A stretch of 13,946 nucleotides of DNA, taken from contig JBCBUY010000086.1 of NCBI GenBank assembly GCA_039817885.1, positions 1 through 13,946 of the forward strand, written 5' to 3'. Below the pieces are notes generated by a model, which searched no databases, was not told the DNA's origin, and worked only from the letters and a program-made list of their open reading frames with translations. Shown here one piece after another: positions 1-6,141 of the stretch. Source of the DNA: CALLCD01 sp039817885 (GTDB taxonomy: Bacteria > Pseudomonadota > Alphaproteobacteria > Caulobacterales > Hyphomonadaceae). Position 1 is the first letter of the stretch. Each line of letters opens with the position of its first letter. A program made the position numbers and the translations under genes.

Positions 1-802
1 CAATTGACATTCCAGCCGAAACAAGCGCTTCGACGGCTGATTTCCTGTCATTTTCCTTCATCAGGCTCTCACCGATCAAAAATCGTCTCGCGCCGCACGT
101 GCGCAGCCTTCGAATGTCTTCCGGCGTTCTGATTCCACTCTCCGAAACAAGATCTCGCTCGGCTGGCAAGGCGGTGGCCAGGCGCTCTGTCACGCCGAGG
201 TCCGTCGTCATCTGTGTAAGGTCCCGATTGTTGATGCCAATCAGCGGGCTGCGTAGCTGAAGTGCCCGCATAAGCTCCACCTCATTGTGCGTTTCAACGA
301 CAACATCCATGCCGAATGTAAACGCCGCATCTTCCAACTCGCTGGCGAGGTTATCGCCAACAGCCGCCATGATAATCAGAATAGCGTCGGCACCATACGC
401 GCGCGCCTCGGCGATTTGAAAGGGATCGATCATAAAGTCCTTGCGCAGCAATGGCAGCGATACGGCCCCGCGAACCGCTTGCAAATCCTGTAATGATCCC
501 CCAAAGCTCGGCCCATCTGTCAGGACAGATAAGCAGGATGCCCCGCCTGCCTCATAGTCCGAGGCAATCTCGATAGGGTCCGCCCCAACCAGAATATCGC
601 CCGCCGACGGGCTCTTCCGCTTGAGTTCACAGATCAGGCCATTGCGGCCACTCTTCGCGGCGGTGGACAGTGCCTTGGCAAACCCCCGCGGCTCCGACTG
701 ATCAGCTGCCAAGGCCTCAAGCTTCGAAAGAGGTGTCTGCGCCTTCGCCGCCGCGACCTCGTCATGCTTGTATTCAAGAATGCGCGTTAGGGCATTGCTC
801 AT
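1..802 (-). CDS. trpC: Indole-3-glycerol phosphate synthase (3' end cut by window edge)
   Basis: Converts carboxyphenylamino-deoxyribulose phosphate to indole-3-glycerol phosphate in tryptophan synthesis; cytoplasmic TIM barrel. The minus-strand frame from ATG at 802 gives 267 residues with no stop before base 1. IGPS is usually 255-270 residues, so only the last few are missing. Motifs seen: CELKRKSPSAG (E59, K61), LLRKDF (K121), VVETHNE (E170), GINNRDL (N191), VSESGI (E221, S222) and FLIGESLM (phosphate grip). These match the catalytic Lys/Glu/Asn/Ser set known for the family. The start codon overlaps the trpD stop in an ATGA (799-802), so translation is probably coupled to trpD. An alternative in-frame start is not needed. 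Identity is secure. Confidence 0.96.
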   Translation of the reverse strand, partial: MSNALTRILEYKHDEVAAAKAQTPLSKLEALAADQSEPRGFAKALSTAAKSGRNGLICELKRKSPSAGDILVGADPIEIASDYEAGGASCLSVLTDGPSFGGSLQDLQAVRGAVSLPLLRKDFMIDPFQIAEARAYGADAILIIMAAVGDNLASELEDAAFTFGMDVVVETHNEVELMRALQLRSPLIGINNRDLTQMTTDLGVTERLATALPAERDLVSESGIRTPEDIRRLRTCGARRFLIGESLMKENDRKSAVEALVSAGMSI

Positions 803-1830
803 GCGACGGCCTCGCCCTTGGAGACGGCGACCAGTCGGTCAAGAGTCTGACGGGCCCGGCCGCTGTCAATCGCTTCACCCGCAAGTGTCACGCCGGCTGC
901 CAGGCTTTCAGCTTCGCGCAGCACGTAAAGGCCAGCTCCGGCATTCGCACAGACAATGTCTCTGAACGGGCTTGGATCGCCATCCAAAAGCACACAAATG
1001 GCATCCGCATTGTGCTCAGGAGACCCACCCGTCAGCGCTGAAAGCGGAGACGGGCGCAGCCCCATCATGGCTGGCGTCAGCGTGTATTCATTGATTTCGC
1101 CATGGCCTATCTCGGCCACAAGCGTGTCGCCAGATACCGAGATCTCGTCGATCCCGTCCACACCGTGGACAATCAGCGCATGCGTTGTACCAAGAGCCCG
1201 AAGCGCTTCGGCCATGGGGCGTACCCATTCCGGCCCAAATACGCCAATCACCTGATGCTGCGCCCCGGCAGGATTCGTTAAGGGACCAAGGAGATTGAAT
1301 ATCGTCCGCACACCCAGCTTTTTGCGGATCGGCGCGACATGGCGCATAGCGCTGTGATGGGACGGCGCAAACATGAACGCAACGCCGACCTCTTCAAGGC
1401 ATTTTCGGAACGTCTCATCGTCAATATCGATATTGACCCCGAGAGCCTCCAGCACATCGGCAGATCCGATCTTGGGCGGCACAGATCGATTGCCATGCTT
1501 TGCAACATGTCCTCCGGCACCGGCAATAACGATGGCCGAAGCCGTTGACGTATTGAGACTGGTCCAGGTCAACCCACCTGTGCCGCATGTGTCCAGGACA
1601 GGTCCGTCCACAAGATGGCGCCGGCCCGCTGATCGCATCGCCCGCGCGCCGGCGATCAGCTCCGAGCTTGTCTCGCCGCGAACAGCCAGCCCCATGAGCA
1701 GTGCGCCCACCTCCTCCGGTGCCGCCTCACCAGCCAGCATAGCATTGAAGGCCTGTTCGAGCGTCATGGGGTCCAATTCCTCATGGCGCGCGACAGCTTT
1801 GATGGCGTGGGTGAGCGGAGTGTCGGTCAT
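799..1830 (-). CDS. trpD: Anthranilate phosphoribosyltransferase
   Basis: Transfers phosphoribose from PRPP to anthranilate, the second step of tryptophan synthesis. I place the start at ATG 1830 (MTDTPLTHAIKAV), giving 343 residues, the normal family length. The frame stays open upstream to 1893, but that 21-residue extension resembles no TrpD N-terminus. Seen: helical N-terminal domain, glycine loop DTCGTGG (80-86), NTST (93-96), KHGNRSVPPK (111-120) followed by GSAD, the anthranilate-site segment MFAPSHHSAMRHV, FNLLGPLTNPAG, and the acidic Mg site DGIDE. Two positions are unusual: the loop reads GTGGLT rather than the common GTGGDG, and SVPPK replaces the usual A-V/L-S-S-K. The gene overlaps trpC by four bases. 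It is separated from trpE/trpG by two plus-strand genes, so it must have its own promoter, probably in 1831-1983. Confidence 0.95.
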   Translation of the reverse strand: MTDTPLTHAIKAVARHEELDPMTLEQAFNAMLAGEAAPEEVGALLMGLAVRGETSSELIAGARAMRSAGRRHLVDGPVLDTCGTGGLTWTSLNTSTASAIVIAGAGGHVAKHGNRSVPPKIGSADVLEALGVNIDIDDETFRKCLEEVGVAFMFAPSHHSAMRHVAPIRKKLGVRTIFNLLGPLTNPAGAQHQVIGVFGPEWVRPMAEALRALGTTHALIVHGVDGIDEISVSGDTLVAEIGHGEINEYTLTPAMMGLRPSPLSALTGGSPEHNADAICVLLDGDPSPFRDIVCANAGAGLYVLREAESLAAGVTLAGEAIDSGRARQTLDRLVAVSKGEAVA

Positions 1831-1983
1831 AATTGCCGCTCTTAGCGCCAATGCTGAAACGGAGCAAACGAGTAAATGATCATATTCGAACACAGACCAT
1901 GCGGCAGTCCTTCAAGATCACAGATGCGCTAGCGGTGTGCGCTTCTTATTGTGCTTCAGGACCGAATATCCGAGATAACGACC
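1831..1983. promoter_or_regulatory. Divergent intergenic region, trpD / radical SAM gene
   Basis: This 153-base gap separates the divergent starts of trpD (minus) and the radical SAM gene (plus), so it should hold promoters in both directions. It is comparatively AT-rich around 1870-1890 and 1940-1980. I could not find a convincing -35/-10 pair with proper spacing on either strand, nor a Trp operator or leader peptide with tandem Trp codons. The assignment is from gene orientation only. Confidence 0.4.
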
Positions 1984-2925
1984 ATGCAATCCGTCGCCAT
2001 CCTTCCATTTGAAGATCCAGACATCACGGCAAAGGGGGACGTGCGGGCAAAAGTATCGTGGAATGGCCTGTCGACGCTTTGGCTGAACACCGGCACCCTT
2101 TGCAATATTGCTTGTCAGAACTGCTATATCGAAAGCTCACCGCGCAACGATCGGCTGGTCTATTTGTCCCTTGAGGATGTGTTGCCTATCCTCGATGAGG
2201 TCGATGCTTTGGGGGAAGGGCCCAAAGAGATCGGCATTACCGGCGGCGAGCCCTTCATGTGTCCTGATATTCTGAAAATCATGACCGCCATTCTGGAGCG
2301 GGGTCATCGCCTTTTGCTTCTGACCAACGCTATGCAGCCAATGATGCGAAACCGTATCCAGAACGGCTTGCTTGCCCTCAAAGACACCTACGGCGCGGCA
2401 ATGATCCTGCGGGTCTCCATGGATCATCACAGCGCTACCCTGCATGATGATGAACGGGGCAGTGGCGCGTTCGCGCACGCACTGAAAGGGCTGACCTGGC
2501 TTGCCGACAATGGCTTCAAGACAGCCATCGCGGGACGACAAATTCTAAGCGAGGACGAGCCGACGGCACGGGCCGCCTACGGGGAACTGATATCCCTGAT
2601 TGGCCTATCAATTGATCCCCTCAATCCGTCCGAATTGGTTCTCTTCCCAGAAATGACCACGGAGAACGAGCCGCCGGAAATCACGACCGATTGCTGGTCG
2701 ATCCTGAATGTGGCCCCCCATGATATGATGTGTGCCAGCCAGCGAATGCTGGTGAAACACAAGGGGGACGAGACAGCAGTCTTCATGCCGTGCACGCTGC
2801 TCGCATATGATGAGCGCTTTAAAATGGGACCGTCGCTCCACGAGGCAACCAAAACTCCCGTATCGTTAAACCATCGCTGGTGCGCTGAATTCTGCGTTCT
2901 TGGGGGCGGCAATTGCTCCGCCTAG
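1984..2925 (+). CDS. Radical SAM protein of unknown function with Cys-rich C-terminus
   Basis: A 313-residue protein from ATG 1984; a GTG at 1951 in the same frame would add 11 residues, but no ribosome site precedes it. The radical SAM signature is CNIACQNC (C40, C44, C47; CxxxCxxC), which binds the 4Fe-4S cluster that cleaves S-adenosylmethionine. GGEP (87-90) contacts SAM, and LLLLTNAM and ILRVSMDHH look like later barrel strands. The C-terminal third carries six further cysteines (C237, C250, C270, C300, C304, C311) ending in CAEFCVLGGGNC, a pattern like the auxiliary iron-sulphur clusters of SPASM/Twitch-type enzymes. From memory, similar proteins occur as conserved 'radical SAM protein' entries in alphaproteobacteria without assigned function. 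No precursor peptide gene is visible beside it. gloA follows after 51 bases on the same strand. Substrate unknown. Confidence 0.85.
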   Translation: MQSVAILPFEDPDITAKGDVRAKVSWNGLSTLWLNTGTLCNIACQNCYIESSPRNDRLVYLSLEDVLPILDEVDALGEGPKEIGITGGEPFMCPDILKIMTAILERGHRLLLLTNAMQPMMRNRIQNGLLALKDTYGAAMILRVSMDHHSATLHDDERGSGAFAHALKGLTWLADNGFKTAIAGRQILSEDEPTARAAYGELISLIGLSIDPLNPSELVLFPEMTTENEPPEITTDCWSILNVAPHDMMCASQRMLVKHKGDETAVFMPCTLLAYDERFKMGPSLHEATKTPVSLNHRWCAEFCVLGGGNCSA

Positions 2926-2976
2926 GACTTTTCGGCAAGACAGGTCGGACAGCGAGCGCTCGAAAGGAACAAAGCT

Positions 2977-3492
2977 ATGGCACCAGAAGATCTCTCCGCG
3001 GATGAGGGCGACATCAATACCAATCCAGACACCGCGGAATTTGTGCTCAATCACACGATGCTGCGGGTCAAAGATCCGGTAAAATCCCTCTCATTCTATC
3101 GCGACCTTCTTGGCATGACGCTTGTGAAGCGTCTTGACTTTCCACCCGCCAAATTCTCCCTCTACTTCCTCGGCTATATCCGCGAGGACGATGAGCAGAT
3201 CCCGCAGTCCACAGCCGAGCGTGTTGCTTATGCCTTCCGGCAACGCGGCCTCCTGGAACTGACCCACAATTGGGGCACAGAGACCGATGACAGCGCGACC
3301 TATCATTCCGGCAACGAAGATCCACGCGGCTTTGGGCATATCGGTATTTCGGTCCCTGACGTGGAGGCGGCCTGCGCGCGCTTTGACGCCGCAGGCGTCG
3401 ACTTCGTGAAACGTCCAGATGAGGGTGCCATGAAGGGCCTCGCCTTCATTCGCGACCCTGATGGCTACTGGGTAGAGATCTTGAAGGCTTAA
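2977..3492 (+). CDS. gloA: Lactoylglutathione lyase (glyoxalase I), long eukaryote-like form
   Basis: Isomerises the methylglyoxal-glutathione hemithioacetal to S-lactoylglutathione, the first step of methylglyoxal detoxification; cytoplasmic and metal-dependent. It has 171 residues; ATG 2977 is preceded by AAAGGA at a good distance. The two betaalphabetabetabeta modules are visible. Predicted metal ligands are H26 (NHTMLRVKD), E94 (LELTHNWGTE), H121 (GFGHIGI) and E167 (YWVEIL). The insert around 68-90, the segment YHSGNEDPRGFGHIG and KGLAFIRDPDGYW closely follow the human/yeast zinc-class enzyme, and the N-terminal extension fits that class too. The short nickel-class E. coli enzyme (about 135 residues) lacks them. 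It is probably co-transcribed with the radical SAM gene upstream, and converges on the membrane protein gene with only 20 bases between stops. Confidence 0.95.
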   Translation: MAPEDLSADEGDINTNPDTAEFVLNHTMLRVKDPVKSLSFYRDLLGMTLVKRLDFPPAKFSLYFLGYIREDDEQIPQSTAERVAYAFRQRGLLELTHNWGTETDDSATYHSGNEDPRGFGHIGISVPDVEAACARFDAAGVDFVKRPDEGAMKGLAFIRDPDGYWVEILKA

Positions 3493-3512
3493 CGGTCGCT
3501 GGCTCGCTGAGC

Positions 3513-4109
3513 CTATGCGGCACGAAGGGCGCGGCGTCTAACAAGCAACCAGGCCACAAACATAAGACACGCGGCCCCAACAGCCGCCGGGAACAAAGCT
3601 GTCGTCCAATTTACCGCCTCAAGCGCAATAAGCACGAGAGCATTTCGCAAAACACTCAACGAAAAGAACAATACGCTGTCCTCGTAAGGAGCCGAATAGG
3701 CCTTTCGAAACGACGGGCCAAAGCCAAGCAAATCAACTGTTGTCAGGACAATCACGGCACTTAACGCGTTCGATGTCAGGCCCCATAGCGGCACGGCCAT
3801 GGCGGCGAGACACAGAAAGACCCAGTCCACCGCTACGATGCTTCGATCTCCAGCTTTCAGGAATGCAAGATAAGCAATGGCGCACGTGATCAATCCGGAG
3901 ACACCGATTGGCCAAGCGCCAAGACCTGCGCCATCAGCAAGCTGAGCGAAGAAGACAATAATGGTTCCACCGCCCCAAATGATCCACGAGAACACATGTG
4001 GCCGGGTCGCCCCGCGGAGAATCGACCGAGAATAAGGGACGTACATTGCGAATGTGAGCGCAATCGCAAGACCAGCAAACAGAGCCTTACTCTCGAACAG
4101 TTCGGTCAT
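3513..4109 (-). CDS. Seven-helix membrane protein, possibly PQ-loop/SWEET-like
   Basis: I do not recognise this 198-residue protein by name. Hydropathy by eye gives seven membrane segments: about 9-25, 38-56, 66-85, 92-110, 115-132, 146-163 and 170-190, with a basic tail (RRRALRAA) likely in the cytoplasm. The two halves look alike: YVPYSRSILRGATRPHVFSW after TM1 and GFGPSFRKAYSAPYEDSVLF after TM5 both have a proline, a basic stretch and then an aromatic-rich helix. This 3+1+3 layout and the motif position resemble PQ-loop/SWEET transporters, but the canonical PQ is absent, so this is inference. Its ATG shares one base with the trpG stop (TGATG, 4107-4111), so it is translationally coupled to trpG and occupies the place where trpD usually lies. 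A role in aromatic compound transport is possible but unproven. Confidence 0.8.
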   Translation of the reverse strand: MTELFESKALFAGLAIALTFAMYVPYSRSILRGATRPHVFSWIIWGGGTIIVFFAQLADGAGLGAWPIGVSGLITCAIAYLAFLKAGDRSIVAVDWVFLCLAAMAVPLWGLTSNALSAVIVLTTVDLLGFGPSFRKAYSAPYEDSVLFFSLSVLRNALVLIALEAVNWTTALFPAAVGAACLMFVAWLLVRRRALRAA

Positions 4110-4693
4110 CAGACCTGATTAAGCCAATTCGCCAGGAGTGCATGGCCGTGCTCGGTCAGAATACTCTCCGGATGGAACTGAACACCGAAGACCGGCCGCG
4201 TTTCATGGCGCAGGGCCATGATTTCCCCATCTTCGGTAAACGCGTCCGCGATCAGAGAGGCTGGTAGGTCGTCTTCACGGAGGGCAAGGGAGTGATACCT
4301 GACGACGGAATAGGAGCCCGGCAGTCCGGCAAATAACGGACCGCCAGAATGGTGGATATCGGAGCGTTTGCCGTGGCGAATTTCTTTCGCTGTGATCACC
4401 TTGCCGCCAAGGGCCTGACCAATCGACTGATGTCCGAGGCAAACCCCAAGGATCGGGAGATCGTCCGAAGCCGTCTTTACAAGCTCTAGGCAAATGCCGG
4501 CTTCATTTGGTGTGCAGGGGCCAGGGGATAAAACTATACCGTCAGGTCGCAAGGCAAGCGCTGCTTCAGCCGTCATATCATCATTGCGGATGACACGTGT
4601 GTTAGCGCCAATATCACGAAGGAAGTGCACAAGGTTCCATGTGAAACTGTCATAATTATCGACAACGAGAATATCGGGCTTCGCATCACTCAT
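4109..4693 (-). CDS. trpG: Anthranilate synthase component II (glutamine amidotransferase)
   Basis: Hydrolyses glutamine and passes ammonia to TrpE for anthranilate formation. It has 194 residues, the normal length for a stand-alone class I amidotransferase subunit. Seen: DNYDSFTWNLV (12-22), LSPGPCTPNEAG (55-66, oxyanion region), nucleophile C85 in GVCLGHQ, YHSL (133-136), and the catalytic H174/E176 pair in VQFHPESILTEHG. The ATG overlaps the trpE stop in an ATGA (4690-4693), and the downstream membrane protein starts on the trpG stop. PabA, the folate-pathway homologue, cannot be excluded by motif alone. Pairing with a full trpE and the Trp cluster makes TrpG the better call; it may serve both pathways. 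Confidence 0.95.
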   Translation of the reverse strand: MSDAKPDILVVDNYDSFTWNLVHFLRDIGANTRVIRNDDMTAEAALALRPDGIVLSPGPCTPNEAGICLELVKTASDDLPILGVCLGHQSIGQALGGKVITAKEIRHGKRSDIHHSGGPLFAGLPGSYSVVRYHSLALREDDLPASLIADAFTEDGEIMALRHETRPVFGVQFHPESILTEHGHALLANWLNQV

Positions 4694-6141
4694 TGGTCAA
4701 ACTCATAGGACGCTGCGAGCCCAGCCGCACGCTTCAAGGCATTCGCCTTGTGAACCGTCTCCTCGAACTCATACTTTGGGTCAGAATCGAGCACGACGCC
4801 GCCACCAGCCTGAATATGCAGATGCTTGCCAGTGATGACAGCCGTGCGCAGCGCAATGCACGTGTCGAGATCACCCTGCCAACCAAAATAGCCAATCGCC
4901 CCGCCATATATGCCCCTGCGAGATGTTTCGAGTTCGTCAATGATCTGCATGGCGCGGATTTTGGGGGCACCGGACACCGTTCCCGCCGGAAAACCGGCGA
5001 ACAAGGCATCCACAGCGTCAAGCCCTTCTCGAAGATCGCCTTCGACGTGGGAGACGATGTGCATGACATGAGAATAGCGTTCAATGACAAAGCTCTCTGT
5101 CACTTTGACGGACCCATAAGCAGCCACGCGCCCAACATCATTCCGTCCAAGATCGAGCAGCATTAAATGCTCCGCCATCTCTTTTTGGTCATTGAGCAAA
5201 TCATCGGCGCGCCGAGCATCCTCCGCAGGATCTCCAGACCGAGGTCGCGTGCCAGCAATTGGGCGGATCGCAACCCGGCCGTCGCGGACGCGGACAAGGA
5301 TTTCAGGGCTCGATCCCACAAGCCGCAAATCTCCAAAGCTCATATGGAACATAAAGGCGGACGGGTTCAGGCGGCGTAGCGCTCGATAAAGACTGATGGA
5401 TTTGCGATTGAAGGGTGCCGAGAAACGCTGACTGGGGACCACCTGAAAGATATCGCCGGCTTTGATATAGTCCCGGGCGATCTCCACCATCTCAAGATAT
5501 CGGTCGAACGCGGTATTGGATTGAAAGTCCGGAATATCTGCCAAAGCATCTGCATTGCCGTCTGAATGGACGCTACGAGACGGCGTTAAGGGAGGTGGAG
5601 CGGCAAGGCGCTGTTCGACATCATCAAGTCGGGCTTCCGCCGTTGACACATCACCATCGAAGGCGCGGGCAACGAGAAGAAGTTCCTGGTAAAGATGATC
5701 GAAGACAATCACCACTTCCGGGATGACGAGCAGGGCGTCCGGCACCTCCAAATGCTTCTCGGACTCTATATTTACGGGCTCGACGTGTGAGATGCAGTCG
5801 TAACCCACATATCCGAATGCGCCAGATGCCATGGGCGGGAGATCAACCTCGGCATCGGCTCTTGCCCGTGCCGCGAAAGCTCGAAGTCCTTCGATGGGAT
5901 CCGAGTTCAGAAGCGTCGCATCGGTGAAAGCGTTGGAAGTCCCGGTCTCAGCAACGCCGTCCTGTATCCGAAACCAAACCCTTGGCATAAGGCCGATAAA
6001 CGAGAATCTACCAAGCCGCTCGCCGCCCACAATCGATTCGAACAAAAACGATCCTGGCGCATCCGGCCCAAGCTTCAACATGGCCCCAACCGGCGTTTCG
6101 ATATCGCCGATGCGTCGCCTGACAATAAGTTGGTCTGTCAC
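4690..6141 (-). CDS. trpE: Anthranilate synthase component I
   Basis: Makes anthranilate from chorismate using ammonia from TrpG; the committed and normally Trp-inhibited step. It has 483 residues from a GTG start at 6141 that shares one base with the ppiD stop (TAGTG). Seen: TPVGAMLKL (16-24), FLFES-IVGGERLGRFSFIG (32-50; the ES/GGE element corresponds to the feedback Trp site of the family), FMFHMSFGDLRLVGSSPE, RPIAGTRPRSG, LNDQKEMAEHLMLLDLGRND, ERYSHVMHIVSHVEG, SGAPKIRAMQIIDELE, YGGAIGYFG and QAGGGVVLDSDPKYEFEET. The N-terminus is about 10-20 residues shorter than many TrpE proteins, but no earlier in-frame ATG or GTG is available. Start coupled to ppiD; stop coupled to trpG. No Trp leader or attenuator precedes it. 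Confidence 0.96.
   Translation of the reverse strand: MTDQLIVRRRIGDIETPVGAMLKLGPDAPGSFLFESIVGGERLGRFSFIGLMPRVWFRIQDGVAETGTSNAFTDATLLNSDPIEGLRAFAARARADAEVDLPPMASGAFGYVGYDCISHVEPVNIESEKHLEVPDALLVIPEVVIVFDHLYQELLLVARAFDGDVSTAEARLDDVEQRLAAPPPLTPSRSVHSDGNADALADIPDFQSNTAFDRYLEMVEIARDYIKAGDIFQVVPSQRFSAPFNRKSISLYRALRRLNPSAFMFHMSFGDLRLVGSSPEILVRVRDGRVAIRPIAGTRPRSGDPAEDARRADDLLNDQKEMAEHLMLLDLGRNDVGRVAAYGSVKVTESFVIERYSHVMHIVSHVEGDLREGLDAVDALFAGFPAGTVSGAPKIRAMQIIDELETSRRGIYGGAIGYFGWQGDLDTCIALRTAVITGKHLHIQAGGGVVLDSDPKYEFEETVHKANALKRAAGLAASYEFDQ

Noticed and set aside
799..1879. Long open frames opposite trpD, such as 1373-1879 on the plus strand
   Set aside because: They mirror the codon structure of trpD, have low-complexity Ala/Ser/Arg/Pro composition and no domain-like motif.
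1831..1983. Trp attenuator or TrpR operator upstream of trpD
   Set aside because: No short leader frame with consecutive Trp codons and no terminator/antiterminator pair could be found.
3501..3513. Hairpin GGCTC-GCT-GAGCC between the gloA and membrane protein stops, as a terminator
   Set aside because: The stem is only five bases with no T-run on either side and overlaps a stop codon.
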